Assembly: GCA_001600095.1 (NCBI GenBank)
Contig: BCIX01000001.1
Coordinates: 5,915,198 to 5,979,197, forward strand
Length of the DNA stretch: 64,000 nt
Reading direction: 5' to 3'
From: Bullera alba
Taxonomy: Eukaryota; Basidiomycota; Tremellomycetes; Tremellales; Bulleraceae
The notes under the pieces are model-generated. The model saw only the letters and a list, made by a program, of their open reading frames with translations, did no database searches and was not told the origin of the DNA. The first letter of the stretch is position 1. Each line of letters starts with the position of its first letter. Shown piece after piece: positions 12,201 through 22,046 of the stretch. The translations under genes and the position numbers were made by a program.

Positions 12201-13946
12201 ACGAACGCTGTGTCCGAGCGGACAAAGTAGAACTCTACTGTTCGCTTGAAGGCCGCATCGAGATGTTCTCGCACATCGGCAATCGTCATTCCTTCGAGCC
12301 CAGAGTTGACAATGTGCTTGCAGGTCTGGTATTCCATGGTGACGACGCTGGACAAGCCTTCTTGGTGGGTAAAGTCGCCAATATGATGCTGCATGATGTC
12401 GTTGTCGCTTGGTCGGGTGATGGTCGCGACGGGAGTCTCGACAACAGCTTTGTGTTTGAAATCCGGGTTGTACTTTGTCAATCGCAAACAGCTGATCTTC
12501 TTCTCGCCGACAGCTATGACTTCGACAATCTCGTCCAATACGAGACTTTCGATATGCCTGGGAACAGCTCGCCGATGACGAGTCACTGTCTGACGTTTCC
12601 ATCCCTGTGATGATCAGCAGAAGCCAATTGGGCCCAACTCACAATTAGGGCAAGGAGATTTTTGTTTTTCAGGAGATGGTTGACCAAACTTGGATGATCG
12701 AGGATTTTGATCATTCTCTCCTTGACAATGTGGCCAGCCATGAGCTCGGCCTCCGTTAAGGGCGGAAAATCAAAGTCCCAAGCCCTGCCAATCCCCGAGG
12801 CAGCGTCATCGTCGGCGTCGTCTGCAGCTTCACCGGCATCATCGTCAGGTAAGTTGCCCTCCTCTGCTTTCGGAAGCGGCGGTAGCTTCATCATCGACCG
12901 GTAATTCTCATTCTGATCCAAGAATCGATGAAAGAGGAGGAGATTGGTCACGGCTCCGTGGATGATGGCAGGCACTTTAGCACTGAAATGTCAGCTGATT
13001 CGCTGCGGATACACTCACGTTAAGCCTAATTGTCCTAAAACTTTCATGTAGTAATGAAGACTGCCTTGGCTACTACCGACCGCCGGTCCCAGCTCGATGG
13101 CGGTGATGCCCTTCTCTCTCGCCTTGGCGGCGAGTTGAAGGATATGGAACACAACAGGTGTAATCTTGGGCACCTGCAGGTCAGCAACATGGCAATGATG
13201 TCCACTCACTTTCTGATGACTTCCCGTGAGCCTGTGATAGATCTCGTCGTCTACAGCTCTGATGCGCAATCGCGATCCCCACTTTTCGACCAGGTTCTCG
13301 AAGCCCTCCTTCCCGCTGATGAAGTTGAACAAGGCCTCGGGATCAGCCCGCGGCGTGCTCGGTCCTGCCCCATTCTCGTCGAGCACTGCCGTGTTTTTCA
13401 GAGCTTGCTGCCGTCGAATCTCCCTGTTTTCGAGGACTGTCTCCTTGTTTGTGCGGTAATCCTGCCCAGCGAGTTTGAATGCCAGTTGCCGACCTCTTAT
13501 TCCCTGATGATACAGTTCTTCGACATTGAGATTACTGTCGGCAGCCGCGGCTTGGACGTCAAAGTCGGCAGGCAAAGGTTCGCTCCCCAGCTGGAGAAAT
13601 CCATTTTCCGAGGGAAGCGGGTGCTTGGTAGTGATGATCTGGATGGCCGAGTGGGTGGAGAGGAGGGAGAATATATGAGCGAAGTACTCGCGGTCTACCG
13701 AGGGATCCGACTTTGCGAGATGCTGTTGCAACGAGAACACATCGCTGCCTGATTCATGGTCAGCACTTTTTGGAACCAAACAAGAGTCGACAGCCTGATC
13801 TATCGGTGGTTCGAACGCGTGACTTTTGTCCTGAGTCGCAAAAGAGACCAGAAATTCGTCAGATTCGAACCGAGCCGGACTCACCAAGGACACCGTCACA
13901 AACGACATACTCGATACACGTCTCCAGAACCTCGTGTATCCTCATT
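6298..13946 (-). CDS. TFC3: TFIIIC B-block-binding subunit (tau138/Tfc3 homologue)
   Basis: This is the largest subunit of RNA polymerase III factor TFIIIC, whose family recognises the B box of tRNA genes. The start at 13946 gives MRIHEVLETCIEYVVCDGV, the helix-rich opening typical of the family. Intron 1 (13831-13884) and a 28-nt intron 2 (13749-13776) restore the frame into FGSDVFSLQQHLAKSDPS. The first winged helix ends ALHYYMKVLGQLGLT-like (here SSQGSLHYYMKVLGQLGLT). A giant exon (about 12600-8270) carries more winged-helix segments plus an acidic/basic disordered middle with two AT-hook cores (RGRPRKY, KGRPRKH). The last ~2 kb holds several smaller exons, including a Myb-like stretch (RRAWSTEDDDMLVDCEAI) and C-terminal winged helices (VARIVELVKQAGPSGITKPS; EVTDILQHLLDEGLIERRL). 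The product is roughly 2,400 residues, far longer than the ~1,160 of budding yeast. One 36-nt intron near 13180 is in frame and stop-free. Exon edges below 8250 are approximate. Confidence 0.85.
8211..8220 (+). promoter_or_regulatory. B-box-like 10-mer (antisense) inside TFC3
   Basis: GGTTCGAATC matches the first ten positions of the pol III B-box consensus GGTTCGANTCC; the eleventh base is T. It spans an intron acceptor of TFC3 on the opposite strand. No tRNA-like fold surrounds it. Confidence 0.35.
13862..13871 (-). promoter_or_regulatory. B-box-like 10-mer in TFC3 intron 1
   Basis: The sense strand of TFC3 intron 1 contains GGTTCGAATC followed by TG, the same 12-mer as at 8211-8222 on the other strand. 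It lies about 75 bases downstream of the start codon. A weaker match, GGTTCGAACGC, is on the plus strand at 13808-13818. Together they could be an extra TFIIIC site used for autoregulation, but this is inference. Confidence 0.4.
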
Positions 13947-14313
13947 GTAGCATATTAGACGGGCCCGATGGGACTTCCTGACCTTCGGCCGGGCGGAAGA
14001 AAGCGTGGGAACGAGTCGAGTGGTGATGTGTTGGTGGGTTTTGTGCAAACCTGTATTGTGTTTCGTGGTATCTACCTATACCCGGAGAGGATTGGGTCGA
14101 TGCTGAGCGCGCACGAGTGATTTAGACTCGAGGGATGTACGAGGATTGATGGAAACCGTCGCGCTCGCTGTTCCCAATCAGTTGCTCGTCATGTCCGAGA
14201 GTGATCTCGACGGAATCAAAATTTTGGAGGTCTTCTTCCCTGGTTTGAATATTTACGCCTTGCAAACGCCTTATGACTATCCACCATAGCTCATACACCT
14301 CGACTATAGCAAG
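13947..14313. promoter_or_regulatory. Divergent promoter between TFC3 and UTP13
   Basis: 367 bases separate two start codons facing away from each other. Near 14218 is AATCAAAATTTTGG, an A/T-rich palindrome resembling the fungal ribosome-biogenesis (RRPE) element; the match is loose. I see no gene inside. Confidence 0.5.
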
Positions 14314-17084
14314 ATGAACGGCACGACGTCAAAGAAGGCAATGAAGACGAGGTGAGTCTATTAGCCTCAGGATGGAGTTGACTTTAGTTATCGAGCGTCG
14401 CCTCGGTCGCTCAAACCCATATATACAGGAGGACCGGTGCTGCTGACTCGGGACGGAGAATGGCTAGTGACGACGATGAGCGAGGAAGTCCTGGTGACCG
14501 AAGTCAAGAGTGGTCTTACAGTGGCAAAGGTCAAAGGAGTGAGTACTTTCATGAGGCTCTGCTGATCAGTCAGGACACGACGGCCATCACCTCTCTAGCG
14601 CTCTCATATCATACTTCTCCACCCACCCTCATCACGGCCCATCTGTCTACCGCAATTCGGTTCTACCCCCTGCCGGAATCGATAGGAGATGTGCCAACTC
14701 TCACTTACGATAGACAACTCACCAAATCCCACTCAGCTCCAATACTAGTATCAACCGTCTCACCCGACTCTACGCTTCTCGCTACAGGATCATCGGATGG
14801 TATCGTCAAGGTCTGGGATACCACCGGCGGCTATGTCACCCATATATACCGTGGACACGGTGGACCTGTCTCGGCCCTCAAGTTCTACTACAGCGAGGAC
14901 AAGTCGAGAATGGAGCTGTACACTGGCAGCACTGATGGCAGAGTCAGAGTCTTTGACCTGAGAGACGCTTCGGCTAGAGTTACGGGCGGAAGTGGAGCCG
15001 CAAAGCCCAAAGCCGTTCTGGAGGGCCATGTCTCGGTTGTTCGTGGAATCGATATCAGCCCAGACGGCAAGTACGCTGTGACTGGTGGTCGAGACAAGGT
15101 GGTGCTCGTTTGGGACCTGGAAATTTCAGCATCAAGCAAGAAGGGCAAAGGAAAAGCTCCAAGAGTTGTGCAGACGATTATAGCTCAGGAGCAAGTTGAG
15201 ACATGTGGTATGATTGGCGGATCTCGACTACAGTGCTTTACCGGCGGAGACAGGGGTCTGGTCAGAGTTTGGGATGTCCTCAAGGGAGAGGTCACCATGA
15301 CGATGAAAGGGCTAGAAGGTGTTGATGAGGCCGACGACGACGAAGACGAGCAGAGAGGAGTCATTAGCATCTTGTGAGTTGAATGGGCTGAGCGCAGCTG
15401 ACTTCAGGCATGATTCGACGTCCCAATCTTTGGTATCCGTGCATGCGGATCAAAACATCATCTATCACTCTTTGGCCGACGCGATGCCCACACGACAAAT
15501 CATTGGTTTCAACGACGAAATCATTGACGCAACTTTCCTCTCGTCTTCATCATCACATTCACATCTCGCTCTGGCTACCAATTCGTCGATGATTAGGATG
15601 TACTCGACCGACACATTTGATGGAAGGCTACTTTCCGGACACAAGGATATGGTCTTGTGTTTGGACAAGTCGCAGGACCACCGGTGGCTGGTATCTGGAG
15701 CGAAGGATCAGACTGCGAGGTTGTGGACGAGCGAGGAGGGACAATGGAGCTGCGTGGCTGTGTGCGAGGGACATGCCGAGTCGGTTGGAGCAGTGGCGCT
15801 GTCGAGACGTTCAGAGGGCAAGCCGTCTTTCCTGGTCACAGCGTCCCAAGATAGGACCATCAAATTATGGGACCTGACGGGTGGAGACAAGCCACAATCG
15901 CTGGCGACGTTGAGAGCACATGACAAGGACATCAACTCGCTCGACATTGCACCAAACGACAAATTTGTGGCATCGGGTTCGCAGGACAAATTGGTTAAAA
16001 TCTTCCAGGTGGACTATCCGACCGGTGGGCTCAAGTTGATGGGGACGTGCAAGGGACATCGAAGAGGAGTTTGGACAGTCAAATTTAGCAAGACGGATCG
16101 GGTGGTGGCTTCAGGGGCTGCAGACAAGTCGATCAGGTTATGGAGTCTGGACGATTTCACGTGCATCAAGGTGAGTTACAACGACCCGACATTGCTGACG
16201 CATAGACATTCGAAGGGCATACGAACTCGGTCCTCAGAGTGGACTTTTTAACAGCGGGAATGCAGCTTGTCTCTTCATCTTCAGACGGTTTGGTCAAGCT
16301 GTGGAATATCAAGGACGAGGAGTGTGTCAAAACATTGGATAATCACGAGGATAAGGTGAGTCCAGCTGAAAGTAATAACGCTGACGATCAGGTCTGGGCC
16401 CTAGCCGTATCCTCTGATGAGAAGACAATCCTATCCGCCGGAGCGGATTCGGTTGCCACTTTCTGGGAAGACTCGTCAGAGGTTGAGCAAGCAGAGAAGA
16501 ACGATGCGCTCGTCAAGGCTGTTCAAAGGTGAGCCGAATCACTGCGAGCTCTGCTGACAAGCAGCGAACAAGACTTTACGAACTATCTCGCTCTCAAGGA
16601 TTACCGCCGGGCTATTCAGCTCGCTCTCGCAATGTCCCAACCCGGTCGTCTACTCCACTTGTTCACCACGGTGTTATCCCAATCGTCATCCACGTATACC
16701 GGTTCTGTCGAGGTGGACGAGGTCATCCGGACGTTATCTGGTTTGGACCTAGCAAGGTTGTTGAAACATGTGAGGGACTGGAATGTCAATGCCAGAACGT
16801 CCCCGATCGCACAAAGAGTCCTCCACGCTATACTCAGGTTGCGGTCACCGGAGGAGATCATTAAAGCCTACGACAGCGTGCAGCCCGATGTGGAGAAGAG
16901 GAAAGAGGTCACTGGATTGAGAGAGGTGCTCGACGGACTCATCCCATATTCGGAAAGACACTTTGCGAGAATAGATCGACTGGTCCAGGACAGCTATGTG
17001 CTCGACTATGTCGTTGGGGAGATGGACGGAGGCATGTTCGGCGGCGCGGGCATGGATGTGGATATTGATGGCATAGAGGCATAA
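14314..17084 (+). CDS. UTP13: UTP13, WD40 protein of the small-subunit processome
   Basis: UTP13 is a UTP-B subunit of the U3 snoRNP particle that processes 18S pre-rRNA in the nucleolus. The start at 14314 gives MNGTTSKKAMKTS, then a first intron, then GGPVLLTRDGEWLVTTMSEE, the conserved opening. Successive WD repeats are visible (TGSSDGIVKVWD, TGGRDKVVLVWD, SGAKDQTARLW, TASQDRTIKLWD, SGSQDKLVKIF, SGAADKSIRLWS, SSSSDGLVKLWN, SAGADSVATFWED), as expected for two beta-propellers. The C-terminus after about 16560 is the helical Utp13 domain (DFTNYLALKDYRRAIQLALA; DLARLLKHVRDWNVNART). Introns are short with clear signals, for example the one ending at 14575. Length is roughly 850 residues. The 3' end lies 50 bases from the convergent coiled-coil gene. 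Confidence 0.93.
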
Positions 17085-17134
17085 TCGTGAATAGGTGCAT
17101 GTGTATACTGTACAACATGAAGATGTACTCGTAA

Positions 17135-18631
17135 TTAAGCCGTGTTTGTGTTGGGCGTCGAAGCGGGTTCCTCTGTCAAATCGATCACGTTATCATCGAC
17201 CTTCCCGCTGCTATCAACCTTGTCGTCTGTGTTGAGCTTGTCTGTTGATTCTACCTTGTCGGGTATACTGGGACTCGGCTCGAGTGTGTCTTCTGGCTGT
17301 GGGGGCAATTCCTTGTCGAGCTTGTCGGTCGTCTTGGTGCGGGAGAAGAAATTGCTGAGGGACCGTCCTGCCGGTGGCCTATCCGCCGGTGTACCAGGTT
17401 GTACCGTCTTTGTCCAACCGCCAACAAAGCTGGACAAGGGAGTTGCGCTGCTGGGCACTGCGCTGAGCGCTTGTTCGGTGGGCAGATCCCCATGTTGAGG
17501 CAATGGCGAGACCCGAGGGGTGATTGACGGCGAGGGCATGGTGGCAGGAGTAGCCGGTGGCTCGACAGTAGTCGAGAGGGACGGAGAAGTAGGACCTTGC
17601 TTCCAGAGTTTGAATCCCCATCCTGCGGGCTTCTTGTCATTTGCTCTGACAGGCTCAGCCTCTTGGTCGGTGGGTAGAGGTGGTAATTTCAGAGTCTTGA
17701 GCAAGTCCTGGTCTGCCGCCGTGGATCCTTCTCCGCCTTGAGACATGAATTCGCGCAGAGCTCTGAGGCAGTCCTCGCTGGCTTGTCGTGCTTCCTCCGA
17801 TTCCACCAATTTGGCACTCGTCGCGGCAAGGTCGGCACGGAGGCGAGCGAGTTCGTCATGGGATGGTTTCTGGGGTGAGCTTTGGGACGAGCCGGGAAAG
17901 TCTTGTTTGCCGTGGGAAGATGATCGATGGGAGAGCATCGGTGCTGAAGGCAGATTGGCTGAATCGTCAAAGAAATGTCCGCCGGATATTGGCGAGGTGG
18001 CGGTCGTCGAGTGAGCGATAGAGCTGCCGAGTCTCAATTCGCGCAGTCCACCTGTTCTCGCTGGTGCAGCGAGATTTGGCGAGGTGACAGGAGGGACGAA
18101 TTCCAGTCCTGGTTCCGATTGCGAGCTGGTTCTTCGGTGTGATCTGGCGATGAGAGATTGTCGTTTGACGGCTCGTTTGGTTGCGCTCGTCGCGTCTGAG
18201 TCCACCAATACCTCCTCGTTCTCTCCAGGTACAAGGCCAAGTCCCGCCGTTGGCATTTGTGATAGTCGCTTTCTCTCCTTTTCCTGTTTCTGCAGTATCC
18301 CAACTCCCCGTCTTGCTGCTTCCACTTGTCCGCGCAGCAATTCCACATTCTCCTCTGCCACTTCTCGCTTCTTTGCTTCTTCCTTGAGCTGCGCCTCGAC
18401 AGCCTCCTTCGCTGCGGTGACAAAAGCATGTTGATCTTTCAGGTGCGCAAGCTCGGCCTCCAGATCCGACAGCTTTCCTAGCCTCTCGCTTTGGCTTTGC
18501 ACCAGGGCCTTGGACGTAGCGAGGGCTGATTCGAGTTCTGCGATTCGCGTCGTGCGGTCGACGGCCTCTGGGATTGCGTCTGGTGTCTCGAGTGCCACCG
18601 GGGCTTTGACCGGAGAGCCGTGCTCCGACAT
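17135..18631 (-). CDS. Coiled-coil protein of unknown function, Ser/Pro-rich
   Basis: A single uninterrupted frame of 498 residues from an ATG at 18631; the frame is open 83 codons further upstream, but that part reads as 5' UTR. Residues about 25-130 form a long Glu/Ala/Leu coiled coil (RTTRIAELESALATSKALVQ, VELLRGQVEAARRGVGILQK). Then come basic Ser-rich linkers, a second short coiled coil near 255-310 (ELARLRADLAATSAKLVESE), and a Pro/Ser/Thr-rich tail ending in an acidic segment. There is one well-kept short motif, GWGFKLWKQ. The early coiled coil is loosely reminiscent of Sec2-type Rab exchange factors, but I see no diagnostic residue, so I leave function open. It is one of the few intronless genes in the window. 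Confidence 0.7.
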   Translation of the reverse strand: MSEHGSPVKAPVALETPDAIPEAVDRTTRIAELESALATSKALVQSQSERLGKLSDLEAELAHLKDQHAFVTAAKEAVEAQLKEEAKKREVAEENVELLRGQVEAARRGVGILQKQEKERKRLSQMPTAGLGLVPGENEEVLVDSDATSATKRAVKRQSLIARSHRRTSSQSEPGLEFVPPVTSPNLAAPARTGGLRELRLGSSIAHSTTATSPISGGHFFDDSANLPSAPMLSHRSSSHGKQDFPGSSQSSPQKPSHDELARLRADLAATSAKLVESEEARQASEDCLRALREFMSQGGEGSTAADQDLLKTLKLPPLPTDQEAEPVRANDKKPAGWGFKLWKQGPTSPSLSTTVEPPATPATMPSPSITPRVSPLPQHGDLPTEQALSAVPSSATPLSSFVGGWTKTVQPGTPADRPPAGRSLSNFFSRTKTTDKLDKELPPQPEDTLEPSPSIPDKVESTDKLNTDDKVDSSGKVDDNVIDLTEEPASTPNTNTA

Positions 18632-19033
18632 GATGAGGTATAGGTGGGTGGATGGGGTGGTATATGTGCACGAGTAGAGTACAAGCAAGGTGTTTGTCGA
18701 TTCCCAAGAATTGGTTGATGGTGAGATCAAAACAAGCGAAGGAAAGCAAAGGTGAAAGTGATTTATTCCTGGACGCGTTTCACCGTGTTTCAAGATGAGA
18801 CCACCACGTCGTAAACAGCCACTGAACTTGGCCAGCAATCCGAAGTGCTGACTTGGTGACGAGCACGAGAGAGGATGCAAACGATGTGATAGTACAGAGA
18901 TGGATCAGAGGACTAGATTGACCAAATCCAATACCCCTCTGTCGTGTCTCTGGGGGAACGGGAACGGGAGTACGACTCCGCGCTGGGTGCCATTTTGTAC
19001 ATTATACATGCTCTATCTCGCTGCCCCATCATT
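18632..19033. other. Intergenic region between the coiled-coil gene and Y14
   Basis: About 400 bases holding the promoter of the coiled-coil gene and the 3' region of Y14. A short direct repeat (GGGAACGGGAACGGG) lies near 18954. No further gene is supported. Confidence 0.4.
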
Positions 19034-19621
19034 TCATCTGCCTGGGGATGTCGACCTCTCTCGGCCAGACCTTCTAGCTGGGCCCCCCTTCTTCGCTCCT
19101 GGAGCTCCTTTTGAGAATGCAAAGTCTCTGGGATTGAATCAGTCAGGACTGCACGCCTTGCAAGACTGGAACGCTACTCACGTCGATATCGTCTTGTCCA
19201 AAAACGTCGTTCCTGTCGTCTCCTTTATCGCCCTCTCTGCTTCCTCCTTCTTCGAGTACTCGATCAATGCGTAACCCTGATCACAGCAATTCAGTAAATG
19301 CCGTGTCAGGTGGAACTCCTTGAACTGACCATGACATAACCAGTCCGTCTATTCAGAGCCATGGACAGGTTCTTCACCGTTCCGAAATCACCAAAGAGAT
19401 CCTGCAGGTCCTCCTCTGTCGTCTCCTCATTCAATCCAGTAACGATAACGATCCATCCTTCGACAGCTGCGGCCATCGTCAGCCGGTTGCTATGCTGCGC
19501 AGATACAGATGTACTGACATTTGGCGGCCCAATCTAGGCTTTTTCCGTTCGCACGGGACTCTGTAGACCGTTAGCTCGGATCACTCCTACGCTACCCACC
19601 GTCCATCTCTACGTCGGCCAT
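19034..19621 (-). CDS. Y14: Y14/RBM8A, exon junction complex RNA-binding protein
   Basis: Y14 pairs with Mago in the exon junction complex laid down on spliced mRNA. Five exons give a 129-residue protein: [20 protein letters not shown], then the conserved [65 protein letters not shown], and a short Arg/Ser tail ([13 protein letters not shown]). These align in order with human RBM8A, including RRTGY and the C-terminal RS tail. No single open frame covers it, so automatic ORF calls miss it. Donors are gtgggt, gtcagt, gtcagt and gtgagt. It is divergently arranged with the MFS transporter. Its presence fits an intron-dense genome; budding yeast lacks Y14. Confidence 0.92.
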
Positions 19622-19946
19622 CTTGCTTGAGTTATGGAGTGTCTATTACGTCTTGTTCAGTCAAGCTGATTTGAAGCTGATCATCCTCGTCGAGCGGCGG
19701 AACCGGTCTGACATTAGGAGAAGCGGCGAGAGCCGACTACGGACTTCGCGGCGTTTCCACTTGATGTGGCACTTTTACACCTCGACCCCTGGCGTTTCAG
19801 ATCTCATCTGGGCCGGTGCCCGAAGAGGAACAGGGTGTCACCGGTGATCTTCAACACACCATTGACAGTCCCATAGTCCAGCTCTCTGCATCAACACTCT
19901 CAACTCGACGTGCTTTGTGGATGGATGGTAGTATGCATTCCTCACC
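19622..19946. promoter_or_regulatory. Divergent promoter between Y14 and the MFS transporter
   Basis: 325 bases between two start codons facing away from each other. No repeat or RNA gene is evident. Short frames here lack conserved residues. Confidence 0.45.
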
Positions 19947-21884
19947 ATGAGCAGCGACAAAGAAGTGGGCGTGTCAGTGGTCCCGCAGCCGCCTCAGATA
20001 GAGGCGGTCAATGGTGTGACGTGGTACTACTTTGGTTCAAGCTTCCATGTCAGGCCTAATATCGAAATAGCCTCCGCCATCATGTCCATCACGGGCTTTG
20101 TGAGTGAGTCCCTCGATGAACAACTGATCATGAGCTCTCTGGATTCGATGCTGCCTCCATAGGTAGGTGGATTTTTAGTAAAAGGCTCACTCCAGGCCCC
20201 ATCACGGAGATGAAGTCTTTTTACCCATTGACCGCTGCAAAGCGAGGGATCGTAGTCGCATGTGTGAGTGGAAGTCTGGTCAGGACATTGCTGATGGGTA
20301 GTTGACCTTTGCTATTGCCCTTTTCACCCTGCCTGCTGGGCCTTTGGCAGATCGCTGGTCGAGGCGGAAGGTAGTGTCGCTGGGCGGCTTGCTATACGGA
20401 GTCGGGATGATTATCTGCGCGTTCTCGGACAGCCTGGCTATTTTCATCCTCGGGAGAATCATTGCAGGTGCTGGATTAGGCTTCTTCTTCTCCACGGCGG
20501 GCCTGTGGCAGGTGGAGACTGCGCCGAAGAAAGTGGGTAGACAGGGTGAACCGCCACTAAAGTCAGATTCGAGGCAGGATCGGGGCGATGAGTCAGCTGT
20601 TCTTGCCAGTGAGTGCAGTGCAAATCCAGAGCTAACGGCAGATTGGACTTGTGGCCGGATACTTTGTCTGTTATGGCACGGTCAGGCTTGATGACAAGTG
20701 GGCATGGAAAATACCGACACTCATCCAGGCCGGACTGGCAATGATCATGGCGGTGCTCGTCATGGTGAGTGTACATCAAGAATATTGGCTGACTCTAGTC
20801 ACCACTAGTACCTCCCTCGCCTAGGTGGTGTGTAGCGCAGGGCCAGTCGGAGAGGGGGTTTGAGGTCATCATTTCGCTCGCAAAGACCAGATCTGCTGCT
20901 GAGGAGGAGTGGCTAGACCTCTCGACCAAACTCGAGATGAGTAGTGGTAGCCGAGGACGGAGGACGCTCGGATATGACTCCGTTATGGACTGCTTCAGAG
21001 GAGGGAGGAAGAAGAGGACCGTACTGGGAGTGGTAGGTTTGTATGTTGGCAACCCTGACGACTAGATCCTCAGTGCCATGGTAGCGTTATCGGGTGAGTG
21101 TCCCTTGAGAGCTTGGGACTACTGCTGATCTGGGATAGGAATCGACGGTGTAGTATGGTACGCGCCGGTCATCTTCTCGTCAGCGGGTCTGAGTGCTCAA
21201 CGATCGTCTTTCTTGGCTTCGGGAGTTATGGGGATTGTGGCGCTAGTGTGAGTTTGCAATGAGGATCAGCTCATTGGCAGAACGACTCCGCCCTCGCAGT
21301 TCTATCTTATAGACAGAGTCAAACGGAAGGTGAACATCGGAATTGGAGCTGGTATCATGGGTTTCTGTATGTGTGAGTCGTACCCAAAATGCAGAGCTGA
21401 CAGCAGTAATCGTTGCCATATTGTCCTCGGTTAGCGGCGGCATTGCCAAGCAGTGGACGATCATCGCGTTCATCAACGTAAGCAGGATCTCGAATAGAGC
21501 ATATCAGCTAACGATAGATATACGTGGCTGGGTGGGTGTGTCCAGGTGTGTCCCTGAAACCTTCACTGAGCACATTGCAGGTGCCAAATGTTCTTCGTCG
21601 CGCCCGTCATAGTATACAGTGCCGAGATTCAACCTACAATCACCGCGTCTACGGCAACGGCTCTTGGAAGATCAATGCTGTCACTGTGCAACGCTTCGAT
21701 CGCACTGGTCTCGCCAAAGTTTCTCACCGCCTCAACTTCGGGATTTTTCTTCACCTTTGCCGGGATGAACTGTACGTCCTACAGACGATCTTGGCTGATG
21801 TCAGTCCTCACTCTGGCTATCACCCTCGTCTTTGTGAAGGAGACTCTCGGCCTGTCCATCGAGCAGATAGAAGGGCTCTGGTGA
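19947..21884 (+). CDS. MFS sugar-porter family transporter
   Basis: This is a plasma-membrane sugar/H+ symporter-type protein. Exons joined across short introns show family marks in order: GPLADRWSRRKVVSLGG (signature between helices 2 and 3), AIFILGRIIAGAGLGFFFST, PPSPRWCVAQGQSERGF (the PESPRW motif, with E replaced by P), SGIDGVVWYAPVIFSSAGLS, and the C-terminal KETLGLSIEQIEGLW. The intron at 20105-20162 uses the second of two overlapping gtgagt donors, giving GFVSRWIFSKRLTPGPITEM. The N-terminus is unusual: the first membrane segment (IASAIMSITGF) is short and lacks the usual GYD motif. Substrate cannot be told from sequence. The gene converges on the CPL1-like gene, 162 bases apart. Confidence 0.85.
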
Positions 21885-22046
21885 GACCAATGCAACTACA
21901 CGATACTCCAAAGCACGTTGCATGATTCGAATAGTAATACAGAGCAACGGACTGACCGTGAAAACCAACTCTATAGGAAAGGAGAAGAAAATCCATTGAT
22001 TATATACTGAAAACTACTTCAAGCCGCTATTCCCCTCTCTTCAACT

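Noticed and set aside
12152..12610. 152-aa plus-strand open frame
   Set aside because: It lies opposite conserved TFC3 coding sequence and resembles no family.
18478..18684. Small frames opposite and within the coiled-coil gene
   Set aside because: Shadows of a repetitive Glu/Ala/Leu coding sequence.
20800..20850. Stop codons suggesting the sugar transporter is a pseudogene
   Set aside because: The stop lies in the wrong frame. With the acceptor at ...ccactag the frame reads PPSPRWCVAQGQ and stays open.
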